Assembly (NCBI GenBank): GCA_015065885.1
Contig: SVPJ01000011.1
Location: 1 to 52,957, forward strand
Source: Oscillospiraceae bacterium
GTDB lineage: Bacteria > Bacillota > Clostridia > Oscillospirales > Acutalibacteraceae
DNA length: 52,957 nt
Direction of reading: 5' to 3'
The translations under genes were made by a program, and so were the position numbers. The notes under the pieces were generated by a model that was not told the origin of the DNA, made no database searches, and was given only the letters and a program-made list of their open reading frames with translations. Positions 7,307-15,960 of this stretch are shown here, piece after piece; positions within the stretch are counted from its first letter, which is position 1; every line of letters begins with the position of its first letter.

Positions 7307-8328
7307 AGCACTTGGAAGAACTTGTGAAACTGGAAGGTATTTCGGGTCATGAAACACCCGTGCGTGCATACATTTTGGCGGCGCTCGGCGAGTATCCCGT
7401 GGAATACACGTATAAAGAAGATCCGCTCGGCAACCTTCTGGTGGAAGTGAAAGGCGAGCGACCTGCCAAACAGCGCGTGTTGTTTAACGCCCACATGGAC
7501 GAAGTGGGTCTGGTGGTCACCAACATTACCGACGACGGTTTGTTGCGCTTTTCCACCGCAGGCGGTATTGACGAAAAGGTGCTGGTCGGCCGTACCGTCA
7601 CGGTGAACGGTCATACGGGGGTGATCGGTTGCGGTGCGATTCACCTCTGTTCGGCAGAGGAAAAAAACCGCACGGTCGCAAAAGATCGCTTGATGGTGGA
7701 TATCGGCGCCGCCTCCCGCGAAGAGGCGGAGGCGGTGGTCACCATCGGCGATCCCATCGTGTTCGACAGCGATATCGTACCGCTTGCGAACGACCGTTTT
7801 AAGGCACGTGCATTGGACGATCGTGCGGGTTGTGCGCTGTTGCTCTCTCTGCTCGAAAAGCCGCTTCCGTTTGATATTCAGTTGGCGTTTACCGTGCAGG
7901 AGGAATTGGGGCTTCGCGGCGGCACGACGGCGGCGTTTACGATGCAACCCGATATTTCGGTGACGGTAGAGACCACCACCGCGTCGGATGTTGCGGGCAC
8001 GCAGGCGGGGCAGGAAGTTTGCCGTATGGGTGACGGCGCGGTCGTGTCCTTTATGGACGGGCGCACCTTCTACGACCAACCGCTGTATAAGCATATCCGT
8101 GCGTTGGCGGATGCAAACGGCATCAAGACCCAGACCAAGACTACCGTTGCGGGCGGTAACGACGCGGGTGCAATGCAAACGGCAGGACACGGTGCGCGTG
8201 TAGCGGCGGTGTCGATGCCGTGTCGGTATATCCACTCGGCGGGCAGTGTGCTGTCCGAAAGCGATATCGAAGAGACCTGCCGTCTGCTTCGTCTGCTTGC
8301 CGAGACACTGCCGGGAGAGACGGCATGA
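7300..8328 (+). CDS. M42-family metallo-aminopeptidase (second paralogue)
   Basis: A 342-residue paralogue of the preceding gene. The metal site is conserved: His65/Asp67 (AHMDEVG), Asp173/174 (LDDRAG), Glu201-Glu202 (QEELGLRG) and a late His (YIHSAG). At the position of Asp225 in the first copy this one has TVET, so the fourth ligand appears to be Glu, a known variation within M42. The two proteins are clearly diverged, suggesting different specificities or a hetero-oligomer. It overlaps the upstream gene by 7 nt and ends in an ATGA overlap with the acetyltransferase gene. Confidence 0.9.
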   Translation: MLKHLEELVKLEGISGHETPVRAYILAALGEYPVEYTYKEDPLGNLLVEVKGERPAKQRVLFNAHMDEVGLVVTNITDDGLLRFSTAGGIDEKVLVGRTVTVNGHTGVIGCGAIHLCSAEEKNRTVAKDRLMVDIGAASREEAEAVVTIGDPIVFDSDIVPLANDRFKARALDDRAGCALLLSLLEKPLPFDIQLAFTVQEELGLRGGTTAAFTMQPDISVTVETTTASDVAGTQAGQEVCRMGDGAVVSFMDGRTFYDQPLYKHIRALADANGIKTQTKTTVAGGNDAGAMQTAGHGARVAAVSMPCRYIHSAGSVLSESDIEETCRLLRLLAETLPGETA

Positions 8329-9062
8329 TCCGTGCGGCGGACAACCAAGCGTTGTCGGTGCTTTTGCCCGACAGTGAGGCGGCGTTGCGCATCTTAGGTA
8401 CGGCGGCGGCATACGGTACCGATCGCCCGTTTTGCCGTTTTTGGACGGATGAAAACGGCGGCGCACTGATGATCGCGGAAGGGGTGGCGACCCTGCACGC
8501 GCCGTCTTGCGCGGACGAATGGCTCACCTTTCTCACCATGTCGCCCGAGGTGCACACCGTGCGTACCGATGCGAAAACGGCACGGGAGTTGGCGGTGCTT
8601 TGGGGTGCCAAGGCAGAGTGCGGTGAAGTGATGCGCGCAGGAGACGTTTCCGTGTGCGGTGCGGCGACAGTAACTCCGCCCGCACCGCTCTATCCGCTGA
8701 TCGCGTCGGTGTTTGGCGAGGCAGTACCGCCGTTTGACGGGTGGTATGCCGACGTGCATCACCGCCTGCGGCGCGGACGGTTTCACGCCCGTGCGATGCG
8801 TGAAGGAGGAGAGGTGCGTTCCTGTGCCATGACGGTGGCAGAGTGCGACGCGGCGGCACTGCTCGGTGCGGTGGCGACCACCCCTGCGGCACGCGGGCGC
8901 GGATTGGCCTCCGCTTGCGTGACGGCGCTGACACACGATTGCCGCCAAAACGGACAAGAAGTATATATATCCCCGAAAAACGCTGCCGCGGCGGCGTTGT
9001 ACGCCTGTCTTGGATTTACCGTGTGCGGTGAATGGGGAAAGGTTCAAAGAAGAGAGGAATAG
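8325..9062 (+). CDS. GNAT-family N-acetyltransferase
   Basis: 245 residues from ATG 8325, which overlaps the preceding stop (ATGA) and has GGGAGAG upstream. The C-terminal third is a GNAT acetyl-CoA site: ATTPAARGRGLAS at about 184-196 and a late AAALYACLGFTVCGEW, typical of the last helix and strand. The N-terminal 120 residues are a divergent second lobe. The acceptor is unknown; members of this type often act on amino acids, peptides or antibiotics. It is the fourth gene of the murD operon. An earlier in-frame start would lie deep inside the M42 gene and has no SD. Confidence 0.85.
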   Translation: MIRAADNQALSVLLPDSEAALRILGTAAAYGTDRPFCRFWTDENGGALMIAEGVATLHAPSCADEWLTFLTMSPEVHTVRTDAKTARELAVLWGAKAECGEVMRAGDVSVCGAATVTPPAPLYPLIASVFGEAVPPFDGWYADVHHRLRRGRFHARAMREGGEVRSCAMTVAECDAAALLGAVATTPAARGRGLASACVTALTHDCRQNGQEVYISPKNAAAAALYACLGFTVCGEWGKVQRREE

Positions 9063-9068
9063 GAACGA

Positions 9069-10340
9069 ATGGAAACTCCGTTTTTTCAAATAGACTCGCG
9101 GTTGCAAGCGGTCTCTGCGCGGGCGATGGCGCGCGCGGCGGAGGCGTTTGCCCGTATTGAGGAGAACGCGACCTATAACCAACAAAAGGTGCTGGCGGCA
9201 TTTATTCACAACAAAGTGAGTGAAAGTCACTTCACTGCCACGACAGGCTACGGTTACGGCGATCGCGGACGCGACGTGCTGGATGCGGTGTTTGCCGAAG
9301 CGATGGGGTGCGAGGATGCCTTGGTGCGCCACTATCTGCTGTCGGGTACGCACGCCATTGCGGTGGCACTGTTTGGGCTTTTGCGTGCAGGGGATACCCT
9401 GCTTGCCGCGACGGGCGCACCGTACGACACGTTGCAGACGGTCATCGGCACGACGGGGGCGCTGGGCTCGCTCATGGAACACGGCGTTGCCTATCGTGAA
9501 GTGCCGCTTGTCGACGGCAAACCCGATTTTGCGGGGATACAACAAGCGTTGCGGGAGGATTCCGCCGTCAAGGTGGTACATATTCAGCGTTCCCGTGGCT
9601 ACGATACGCGTGAGTCGCTGTCGGTTGCCGCGATCGGCGAGGTGATCGCCGCCGTGCGGGAGGTACGCCCCGACGTGATCGTTTTTGTGGATAACTGTTA
9701 CGGCGAGTTCGTGGAAAAGCAGGAGCCATCGGCGGTGGGTGCGGACATCATGGCGGGGTCGCTTATCAAAAACCCCGGCGGCGGTATTGCCGAAAACGGC
9801 GGTTACATTTGCGGTCGCCGTGATCTGGTGGAACTGTGTGCCGCGCGGATGACCACGCCCGGTCTCGGTCGTGAGATCGGCGCATCGCTCGGTCATAACC
9901 GTACGCTGTTTATGGGGTTGTTTCAGTCGCCCCATGTCGTGGGCGAAGCGCTCAAGACGGCGGTATACTGCGCTGCGCTGATGGAAGAACTCGGCTACGA
10001 AGTATCGCCTGCGGCCGCGGCACCCCGTGCCGATATCGTGCAGGTGGTCAAACTGAAAAACGAAAAGGCGCTTGTTGCGTTTTGTCAAGGTATGCAAAGC
10101 GGTGCCCCCGTGGATGCGTTCGTGGTGCCCGAACCGTGGGATATGCCGGGATACGACAGTCCCGTCATTATGGCGGCAGGGGCGTTCACAATGGGCGCGT
10201 CGATCGAGTTATCCGCCGATGCACCGTTGCGCCCGCCGTTCGCGGCGTATATGCAGGGCGGTATCAACTTCCCGTCGGGTCAGATGGGTGTGTTGCTTGC
10301 TGCACAGTCGATGCTGGATGCGGGAGAGTTGAATATTTAA
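9069..10340 (+). CDS. Methionine gamma-lyase family (aluminium-resistance-like) PLP enzyme
   Basis: 423 residues matching the fold-type I PLP family annotated as methionine gamma-lyase or aluminium resistance protein (PF06838 type). The Schiff-base lysine is Lys234 in AGSLIKNPGGGIAENGGY, and the PLP-ring aspartate is Asp208 in VFVDNCYGE. The N-terminal segment ATTGYGYGDRGRD and LSGTHAIAVALFG (cofactor phosphate region) are also typical. It probably cleaves or transfers sulfur amino acids, but substrates of this subfamily are poorly defined. Last gene of the murD operon, ended by the 21-bp hairpin just after the stop. Confidence 0.88.
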   Translation: METPFFQIDSRLQAVSARAMARAAEAFARIEENATYNQQKVLAAFIHNKVSESHFTATTGYGYGDRGRDVLDAVFAEAMGCEDALVRHYLLSGTHAIAVALFGLLRAGDTLLAATGAPYDTLQTVIGTTGALGSLMEHGVAYREVPLVDGKPDFAGIQQALREDSAVKVVHIQRSRGYDTRESLSVAAIGEVIAAVREVRPDVIVFVDNCYGEFVEKQEPSAVGADIMAGSLIKNPGGGIAENGGYICGRRDLVELCAARMTTPGLGREIGASLGHNRTLFMGLFQSPHVVGEALKTAVYCAALMEELGYEVSPAAAAPRADIVQVVKLKNEKALVAFCQGMQSGAPVDAFVVPEPWDMPGYDSPVIMAAGAFTMGASIELSADAPLRPPFAAYMQGGINFPSGQMGVLLAAQSMLDAGELNI

Positions 10341-10388
10341 ACAAAAAGCAACGGATTTCGGAATGTCCCGAAATCCGTTGCTTTTTGT
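10341..10388. terminator. Strong bidirectional terminator
   Basis: A perfect 21-bp inverted repeat (10341-10361 and 10368-10388) with a 6-nt loop, an A-rich left edge and T-rich right edge. It separates the convergent murD operon and PH-domain gene. Confidence 0.9.
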
Positions 10389-10396
10389 GTTCATTC

Positions 10397-10834
10397 TTAC
10401 GATCGCAGATCGTCGTGCATACCGTCAAAATCCGTAAAATCTTCGTCACCTTCCAGAAGTTCACCCGAACGTACTTTCATACGCAGGCGTTCACGCTCCA
10501 CACGTTCGTCCAACAGTTCTTTGAAATCACGCGCATTGCGAATGTTCTTGATCACCAGCTCCGGCAGGCTTTGGTCGGTGCTGGCGACCCGCACACTGCC
10601 GAGTTTGAACAGTTTCTGCCACAGCGTGCGGCAAAGGGACGTATCCATAATGCGATACAACAGAATATCGTCCTCGTGGGTGGAGAGCAGACCGCTTTGT
10701 ACGGTGAGTTTCTTCTGATTCATACGGTATACGGTAAAGGTAAAGGGGAGACCGAGGAATCCCCAACGTTTGCGTTCTTCCACAACGACGGAATCCTCCG
10801 CCGTTTCGGTGCGCTCCAATTTTTCTTCGCTCAT
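10397..10834 (-). CDS. PH-domain (bPH2/YdbS-like) protein
   Basis: 145 residues with one bacterial pleckstrin-homology domain of the bPH2 type: VYRMNQKKLTVQSGLLS, then DILLYRIMDTSLCRTLWQKL, then GSVRVASTDQSLPELVIKNI. The transmembrane pair usual in YdbS/YdbT proteins is reduced to one weak hydrophobic stretch (WGFLGLPFTFTVY). A charged C-terminal tail is rich in Arg/Glu/Asp. ATG 10834 has a good SD (AGGAGGT) and a perfect promoter. bPH proteins are linked to membrane or envelope stress in some bacteria; the role here is unknown. Confidence 0.82.
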   Translation of the reverse strand: MSEEKLERTETAEDSVVVEERKRWGFLGLPFTFTVYRMNQKKLTVQSGLLSTHEDDILLYRIMDTSLCRTLWQKLFKLGSVRVASTDQSLPELVIKNIRNARDFKELLDERVERERLRMKVRSGELLEGDEDFTDFDGMHDDLRS

Positions 10835-10865
10835 AAAGTACCTCCTGCAATATTGGATTATACCT

Positions 10866-10894
10866 ATTATAGCAAAAAATCACCGCTTTGTCAA
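10866..10894 (-). promoter_or_regulatory. Perfect consensus promoter of the PH-domain gene
   Basis: On the minus strand TTGACA (complement 10889-10894), 17-bp spacer, TATAAT (complement 10866-10871). Strong expression is expected. Confidence 0.88.
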
Positions 10895-10900
10895 ATCACG

Positions 10901-10939
10901 AAAAAGTCGGTGCGTCCGACAGGTGTCGAACGCACCGAC
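10901..10939 (-). terminator. Terminator of the Cys-rich gene
   Basis: On the minus strand a 16-bp stem (outer arms 10930-10939 and 10906-10915, inner arms one wobble away from perfect) followed by T5 (10901-10905). It lies just upstream of the PH-gene promoter. Confidence 0.85.
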
Positions 10940-10954
10940 CGTTTTCAGGGGTCG

Positions 10955-11128
10955 TTAGCAGCAAGTACCGCAACCGCAACCGCCGCAGCCGTTGTTCGCC
11001 GTGTTGCCGCAGCCGCAACCGTAGCCGTTACCGCCGCAGTTGTTTTCAAGCAGCAACAGGATACCGACGATAAACAGGATCCACGCCCAGGTGCAGTCGT
11101 TCCCACAGAACAGATTGGACAGACACAT
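10955..11128 (-). CDS. Small Cys/Gly-rich membrane protein, 57 aa
   Basis: ATG 11128 has a very strong SD (AAAGGAGGA), giving 57 residues. A short N-terminus (MCLSNLFCGNDC) is followed by one hydrophobic helix, WAWILFIVGILLLLE, and a C-terminal tail made almost only of Gly, Cys and Asn, ending CGTCC. Eleven or more cysteines in such a short chain suggest metal binding or disulfide cross-linking. Similar small proteins occur in Clostridia without known function; a spore-coat or envelope role is only a guess. It has its own terminator. A longer reading from 11188 is rejected because it starts upstream of the SD. Confidence 0.75.
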   Translation of the reverse strand: MCLSNLFCGNDCTWAWILFIVGILLLLENNCGGNGYGCGCGNTANNGCGGCGCGTCC

Positions 11129-11289
11129 AATAAGTTCCTCCTTTAATTCTCTCCCGCGAGGGAGGATTACACCCCATACTATGTTCACAACGTCTTGCGG
11201 GTCACAACATTTTTTAATAGTTAGATATTTCGAGAAAAACGAAGAAAGAGCGAGAAAACGGGAGATATGTTACTTTTTTGCAAAACATA

Positions 11290-11341
11290 AAGGACTAATA
11301 AAGTCAAATTTGACTTTATTAGTCCTTGACTTTCTTTGACT
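11290..11341 (+). promoter_or_regulatory. CtsR operator region with 38-bp perfect palindrome
   Basis: Positions 11290-11327 are a perfect 38-bp palindrome with no loop, centred on AGTCAAATTTGACT. Directly after, 11325-11341 reads CTTGACT-TTC-TTTGACT, the reverse of the known CtsR box (RGTCAAA-NAN-RGTCAAA, with one G for A). So four CtsR-type heptads occur: two head-to-head and two in tandem. The tandem pair covers the -35 and spacer of the ctsR promoter, consistent with autorepression. Confidence 0.85.
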
Positions 11342-11354
11342 TTCGAAGTACAAT
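11326..11354 (+). promoter_or_regulatory. Promoter of the ctsR-mcsA-mcsB-clpC operon
   Basis: TTGACT 11326-11331, 17-bp spacer, TACAAT 11349-11354. The -35 and spacer lie inside the tandem CtsR box, so bound CtsR would block RNA polymerase. Confidence 0.82.
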
Positions 11355-11386
11355 AGAAACACAAAAAGAGAAAAGGAGTGGATGGC

Positions 11387-11848
11387 GTGCGCATAAGTGA
11401 TGAGATCGCGGCCTATATTCTTCATAGATTGGAGCAAGCGGAGGACGGCGCGGCGGAGTTGCAACGCAATTTGTTGGCGGAAGAACTCGGGTGTGTTCCC
11501 AGTCAGATCAGTTACGTGCTGACTTCACGCTTCACGCCCGAGCAGGGGTATATCGTGGAAAGCCGTCGCGGCGGCGGCGGTTATATCCGTGTGCAACGTA
11601 TTCGGTATAACGCCGTGCAGGCGGCGCTGATGCACATTGTGAATTCGGTGGGCGATACACTGTCGGCGGTGACTGCCAACGCAATATTGGCGAATTTGGT
11701 GGATCGTCGTATAGTGGAAGAAAAGACGGCACGTCTGGTCGGGGCGGCACTGTCGGATAAAGCGTATCGCAACGTAGCGGTGGCGGATCGCGACCGTTTA
11801 CGTGCGGCACTGCTCAAACAAATGTTGACTACGTTGGCTGATTCTTAA
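11387..11848 (+). CDS. ctsR: Transcriptional repressor of class III heat-shock genes
   Basis: CtsR is a dimeric winged-helix repressor that releases DNA on heating and is removed by McsB/ClpCP. The 153-residue protein has the N-terminal helix-turn-helix and the glycine loop RRGGGGYIRV (about 62-71), the thermosensing wing known from Bacillus CtsR, followed by the C-terminal helical domain. GTG 11387 is chosen because AAAAGGAG (11371-11378) is 8 nt upstream; the in-frame GTG at 11378 overlaps that SD. First gene of the operon, with its own operator upstream. Confidence 0.95.
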   Translation: MRISDEIAAYILHRLEQAEDGAAELQRNLLAEELGCVPSQISYVLTSRFTPEQGYIVESRRGGGGYIRVQRIRYNAVQAALMHIVNSVGDTLSAVTANAILANLVDRRIVEEKTARLVGAALSDKAYRNVAVADRDRLRAALLKQMLTTLADS

Positions 11849-11866
11849 CATAGGAGCGTGAGAGAT

Positions 11867-12346
11867 ATGATGTGTCAAAAATGCGGGAAGAATCCTGCAA
11901 CCACGTACGTAAAACGAACGGTGAACGGCGTGACCGCCGAATACCGTCTGTGTTCCGCCTGTGCGGCGGGTGTCGGCGGGTTTGACCTCGGTTCCTTCTG
12001 GGGCAGTTTGTTTGCCGAGCCGTCCGCCCGCCACACGGCAGATACGGTGCGGTGTAACGGATGCGGAAAGACGTTTCGCGAGATCGCGTCCTCGGGTAAG
12101 GCGGGGTGTCCTTCGTGCTATACGACCTTTTACGACCGTTTGTTGCCGTCGGTACAGCGTATCCACGGCAAGACAGGACATGTGGGAAAAATACCCTCCA
12201 CTGCGGCAGGGTCGGTGCGCTTGGAACGGGAACTCGAAGACCTGCGCCGTCAGTTGAACGAAGCGATCGCCGCGCAGGAATACGAAAAGTGTGCGGCACT
12301 GCGGGATCGCATCCGCGAACTGGAGGGAGGTGCGGACCATGAGTGA
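11867..12346 (+). CDS. mcsA: McsA, zinc-binding activator of the arginine kinase McsB
   Basis: McsA binds and activates McsB. The 159-residue protein carries four CxxC zinc motifs (CQKC, CSAC, CNGC, CPSC) in its first 85 residues, and a C-terminal UvrB/UvrC-like motif (LERELEDLRRQLNEAIAAQ, about 122-140, continuing to the end). The start is taken as ATG 11867 behind TAGGAG; ATG 11870 is equally possible, and the GTG at 11858 is too close to the SD. It overlaps mcsB by 8 nt, so the partners are translationally coupled. Confidence 0.93.
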   Translation: MMCQKCGKNPATTYVKRTVNGVTAEYRLCSACAAGVGGFDLGSFWGSLFAEPSARHTADTVRCNGCGKTFREIASSGKAGCPSCYTTFYDRLLPSVQRIHGKTGHVGKIPSTAAGSVRLERELEDLRRQLNEAIAAQEYEKCAALRDRIRELEGGADHE

Positions 12347-13349
12347 GCGTTGGTACCGTCAAAGCGGAAAAGACGGCGATGTGGTCATCAGCACCCGCAT
12401 TCGTCTGGCACGTAATCTGCCCGTGTACCCGTTCCCTGCGGGTATGACCGTGGAACAACGGCGGGAGGTGTGCCAAAAGGTGCGTACCGCGTTGCAGGCG
12501 GGTGAGGGAAAATGGGAATATCTCGAAATGCAGAATATGCTTGAGCGTGATGCGCTCGCTATGGTGGAACGCCACCTCATCAGCCCCGATTTTGCCGCCT
12601 GCACCGAAGGCAGTGGCCTTCTGTTGGCGGAGGACGAAAGTTTGAGTTTGATGGTGTGCGAAGAAGATCATTTGCGTCTGCAGGCGATGGGAGCAGGTCT
12701 CCAACCCGATGAACTGTATCAAAAACTGGATGCTATTGACACGGCGCTCGATGAAGTGTTGCACTTCGCGTTTGACGAACGGCTGGGGTATCTTACCCAG
12801 TGTCCCACCAATCTCGGCACGGGCATGCGTGCTTCGGTAATGCTGCATCTGCCCGCGTTGCAAGAGCGCGGCATGGTGCAACAACTGGCGAACACCGTCT
12901 CCAAACTGGGTCTTACCATTCGCGGTATGTACGGCGAGGGCAGTCGTTCGGAAGGAGCGCTCTATCAGCTGTCCAACCAAGTGACGCTCGGCATTTCGGA
13001 GCAAGCGGCGATCGACAACTTGAAAGGAATCGTAGCGCAGATCGTGAAGGAAGAACGTGCCGCCCGCGAAGAAGCGGCGAAAAGTCCCGTGTTTGCCGAT
13101 CGTGTGTTTCGCTCGCTCGGTGTTTTGCAGAATGCACGGCTTCTCTCTCACGAGGAGTCGATGAAACTCTTGTCCTATCTGCGCGTGGGTATCAGTGCGG
13201 GGTTGATCGACACGATAACGTTGGATACGATCAACGGTTTGATGTACGACGTACAACCTGCGGCGGTGATGACCGCGGCAAGAGTGGATATGGATGCGGC
13301 GGCAAGAGACGCCGCACGTGCCGCTATGGTACGGGAAACGTTGCGATAA
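12339..13349 (+). CDS. mcsB: Protein-arginine kinase McsB
   Basis: McsB phosphorylates arginines, marking proteins for ClpCP and inactivating CtsR. The 336-residue protein has the phosphagen-kinase motifs ISTRIRLARN (about 17-26) and CPTNLGTGMRASVMLHLP (Cys155 onward), the latter holding the catalytic-site cysteine and ATP-binding arginine. The C-terminus carries RDAARA, matching the RDXXRA phospho-arginine binding motif of Bacillus McsB. ATG 12339 has a strong SD (GGAGGGAGG) inside mcsA. It is somewhat shorter than the Bacillus protein, but no key motif is missing. Confidence 0.95.
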   Translation: MSERWYRQSGKDGDVVISTRIRLARNLPVYPFPAGMTVEQRREVCQKVRTALQAGEGKWEYLEMQNMLERDALAMVERHLISPDFAACTEGSGLLLAEDESLSLMVCEEDHLRLQAMGAGLQPDELYQKLDAIDTALDEVLHFAFDERLGYLTQCPTNLGTGMRASVMLHLPALQERGMVQQLANTVSKLGLTIRGMYGEGSRSEGALYQLSNQVTLGISEQAAIDNLKGIVAQIVKEERAAREEAAKSPVFADRVFRSLGVLQNARLLSHEESMKLLSYLRVGISAGLIDTITLDTINGLMYDVQPAAVMTAARVDMDAAARDAARAAMVRETLR

Positions 13350-13370
13350 CAGAAGGAGGAATACTCATAA

Positions 13371-15809
13371 ATGTACCGTTTTAAAGGATTTACCGAAAAA
13401 GCAAACAACGCTCTCAATCTGGCGATTGCGGCGGCGGAGGAGTTGGGTCATACCTATATCGGTACGGAACACGTGGTGCTGGGACTTTTGCGCGAAGGCA
13501 CGGGGGTTGCCGCCACCGTTTTAGCAGAACAGGGCATCACGGCGGCGGAATATGTGGAAAGCATTAAAAAGGCGGAGGGGAGCGGACAACACAGCCGTCT
13601 CTCGCCGCAGGATTTCACCCCGCGTGTGAAGACGTCGCTGGAACTTGCGGTATCGCAAGCGTCGGCGATGCAGCAAGGTTTCGTGGGAACGGAGCATCTG
13701 TTGCTTGCCATTCTGGAAGATGAGAGCAGCGTGGCGATGCGCTTGCTCACGGCGCTCGGCGGACGAGCGGATGAACTCGGTGAAGCGGTGGATCGCGCCA
13801 TCGGTGCGACGCCCGCTGCGATGGGAGAATCTGCGCACGCTTCGAGCGGTGGTAAGACTCCCACACTCGATCAGTTCGGGCGCGACCTTACGGCGATGGC
13901 AAGAGAAGGGAAGATCGATCCCGTGATCGGCCGTGCGAACGAGATCGAACGGGTGATACAGATCCTTTCCCGCCGCACCAAAAACAATCCGTGCCTGATT
14001 GGTGAACCGGGTGTCGGTAAGACCGCCATTGCCGAGGGATTGGCGCAAAAGATCGCCGCCGACGAGGTGCCGGATCTGTTGCGCGGAAAACGCTTGGTCT
14101 CGCTCGACCTTACAGGTATGGTGGCAGGAACGAAATACCGCGGTGACTTTGAAGAACGCATCAAAAACGCGATCGACGAAGTGAAAAAAGACGGCAACAC
14201 CGTACTGTTTATCGACGAGATCCACACGCTCATCGGTGCGGGTGCAGCGGAAGGCGCGGTGGATGCCGCGAACATCTTAAAGCCGTCGCTGGCACGCGGT
14301 GAGATGCAGGTCATCGGTGCGACCACACTGGACGAATATCGCAAACACATCGAAAAGGACGCGGCGTTGGAACGTCGTTTTCAACCCGTTACGGTGGGTG
14401 AGCCCACTGCTGAAGAAGCGGTGCAGATCCTTTACGGTCTGCGTGATAAATACGAAGCGCACCACAAGGTGAAGATCACCGATGGGGCGATCGAAGCGGC
14501 GGTGAAGTTGTCGGTACGGTATATCTCCGACCGCTATCTGCCCGACAAGGCGATCGACTTGGTGGATGAAGCGGCGTCGCGTGTGCGCTTGAAGACCTTT
14601 TCCACTCCGCCCGACTTAAAGCAGATGGAAGCGGAACAAAAACGCTTGGAGCAGGAAAAAAAGGCGGCAGTGAACGAGCAGGATTTCGAACGTGCCGCCG
14701 AGCTTCGGGATGAGGAGAAACAACTCCTGCAAAAGATACAGGAAGAAAAGGAAGCGTGGCAAGAGCAAAGTGCGGGAATCAGCGGAGAGGTCACCGCCGA
14801 CGAGATCGCCGCGATCGTTTCGGGGTGGACGGGTGTGCCCGTTGTGCAACTGACCGAGGAGGAAAGCCGCCGTCTGCTCAATATGGAAACGGTGCTGCAC
14901 GACCGCATCGTAGGGCAGGAAGAAGCGGTATCGGCAGTCTCCCGTGCCATTCGTCGCGGTCGCGTGGGGCTGAAAGACCCGCGCCGTCCGATCGGCTCGT
15001 TCATCTTCCTCGGACCCACGGGTGTCGGCAAGACCGAACTGTGCAAAGCACTTGCCGCGGCAATGTTCGGTGACGAAAATGCGATGATCCGACTGGATAT
15101 GTCGGAATATATGGAAAAGCACACGGTATCGCGTCTTGTGGGCTCGCCGCCGGGATACGTGGGGTACGACGAAGGCGGTCAGTTGACCGAAAAGATTCGC
15201 CGTAAACCCTATTCGGTCGTGTTGTTCGATGAGATCGAAAAAGCACACCCCGACGTGTTCAATATGCTGCTCCAGATCTTGGACGACGGCATCTTGACCG
15301 ACGCGCAGGGACGGCGGGTGGATTTCAAAAACACCGTGATCATTATGACTTCCAATGTCGGCGCACGGCGCATCACCGATACGAAGACTTCGTTTGGTTT
15401 CGGTGATACCGACAATGCCGAAGCCACCGACCGCCAGATCCGCGAAAACGTGATGAAGGAACTCAAGCAAGTGTTCCGTCCCGAGTTTTTGAATCGTGTG
15501 GACGATACCATCGTGTTCCACCAACTGACCAAGGAAAACATCGAAGAGATCGCCCGCCGTATGCTTCGCTCGCTCGAAGAACGGTTGCACGGTATGGAGA
15601 TGAGCTTGCAGGTGAGCGACGAAGTGATACGTGCGGTCGCCGCCGCGGGATTCGACCCCGTATACGGTGCGCGTCCCTTACGGCGTGCCATTCAGTCGCA
15701 GATCGAAGACCCGCTTGCGGAACGTTTGCTGGAAGGTGCATTCAAGGCGGGGGATACCGTTTTTGTGGATGTGAAGGATAATACCTTTACATTCAACAAT
15801 CAAAATTAA
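13371..15809 (+). CDS. clpC: ATP-dependent Clp unfoldase ClpC
   Basis: ClpC is an AAA+ unfoldase that feeds ClpP and reads phospho-arginine marks. The 812 residues contain the double Clp N-domain (1-145), AAA1 with Walker A GEPGVGKT (211-218) and Walker B VLFIDE (278-283), a middle domain with a UVR motif (about 433-450) that binds adaptors, and AAA2 with GPTGVGKT (548-555). The C-terminal D2 small domain follows. Length and order match Bacillus ClpC. ATG 13371 has AAGGAGGAA upstream. Last gene of the CtsR-controlled operon, closed by the hairpin at 15819-15859. Confidence 0.97.
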   Translation: MYRFKGFTEKANNALNLAIAAAEELGHTYIGTEHVVLGLLREGTGVAATVLAEQGITAAEYVESIKKAEGSGQHSRLSPQDFTPRVKTSLELAVSQASAMQQGFVGTEHLLLAILEDESSVAMRLLTALGGRADELGEAVDRAIGATPAAMGESAHASSGGKTPTLDQFGRDLTAMAREGKIDPVIGRANEIERVIQILSRRTKNNPCLIGEPGVGKTAIAEGLAQKIAADEVPDLLRGKRLVSLDLTGMVAGTKYRGDFEERIKNAIDEVKKDGNTVLFIDEIHTLIGAGAAEGAVDAANILKPSLARGEMQVIGATTLDEYRKHIEKDAALERRFQPVTVGEPTAEEAVQILYGLRDKYEAHHKVKITDGAIEAAVKLSVRYISDRYLPDKAIDLVDEAASRVRLKTFSTPPDLKQMEAEQKRLEQEKKAAVNEQDFERAAELRDEEKQLLQKIQEEKEAWQEQSAGISGEVTADEIAAIVSGWTGVPVVQLTEEESRRLLNMETVLHDRIVGQEEAVSAVSRAIRRGRVGLKDPRRPIGSFIFLGPTGVGKTELCKALAAAMFGDENAMIRLDMSEYMEKHTVSRLVGSPPGYVGYDEGGQLTEKIRRKPYSVVLFDEIEKAHPDVFNMLLQILDDGILTDAQGRRVDFKNTVIIMTSNVGARRITDTKTSFGFGDTDNAEATDRQIRENVMKELKQVFRPEFLNRVDDTIVFHQLTKENIEEIARRMLRSLEERLHGMEMSLQVSDEVIRAVAAAGFDPVYGARPLRRAIQSQIEDPLAERLLEGAFKAGDTVFVDVKDNTFTFNNQN

Positions 15810-15818
15810 TTCCGTGAC

Positions 15819-15864
15819 AGCAACAGCGACGTTAGCAAGAAGCGAGTGTCGCTGTTGCTTTTTT
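15819..15864 (+). terminator. Terminator of the clpC operon
   Basis: Perfect 12-bp stem (15819-15830 and 15848-15859) followed by T6 (15859-15864). Confidence 0.9.
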
Positions 15865-15898
15865 GTCCGAAAAAGACGAAATTTTGCCCTTACAACCC

Positions 15899-15927
15899 TT
15901 GCATTATACCGTGAAACGCGGTATAAT
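15899..15927 (+). promoter_or_regulatory. Promoter of the DUF368-cotH-rlmD operon
   Basis: TTGCAT 15899-15904, 17-bp spacer, perfect TATAAT 15922-15927. A strong SD (GAAGGAGGAG) and ATG 15961 follow. Confidence 0.82.
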
Positions 15928-15960
15928 AAAATGGTTTGAACAGATCGAAGGAGGAGTGGT

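Noticed and set aside
8394-10097. 567-codon minus-strand frame
   Set aside because: Antisense to the GNAT and PLP-enzyme genes; Arg/His/Gln-rich composition and no SD. GC-rich codon use on the true strand opens such frames.
11829-13256. 475-codon minus-strand frame
   Set aside because: Antisense to mcsA and mcsB, which have clear motifs; no family features.
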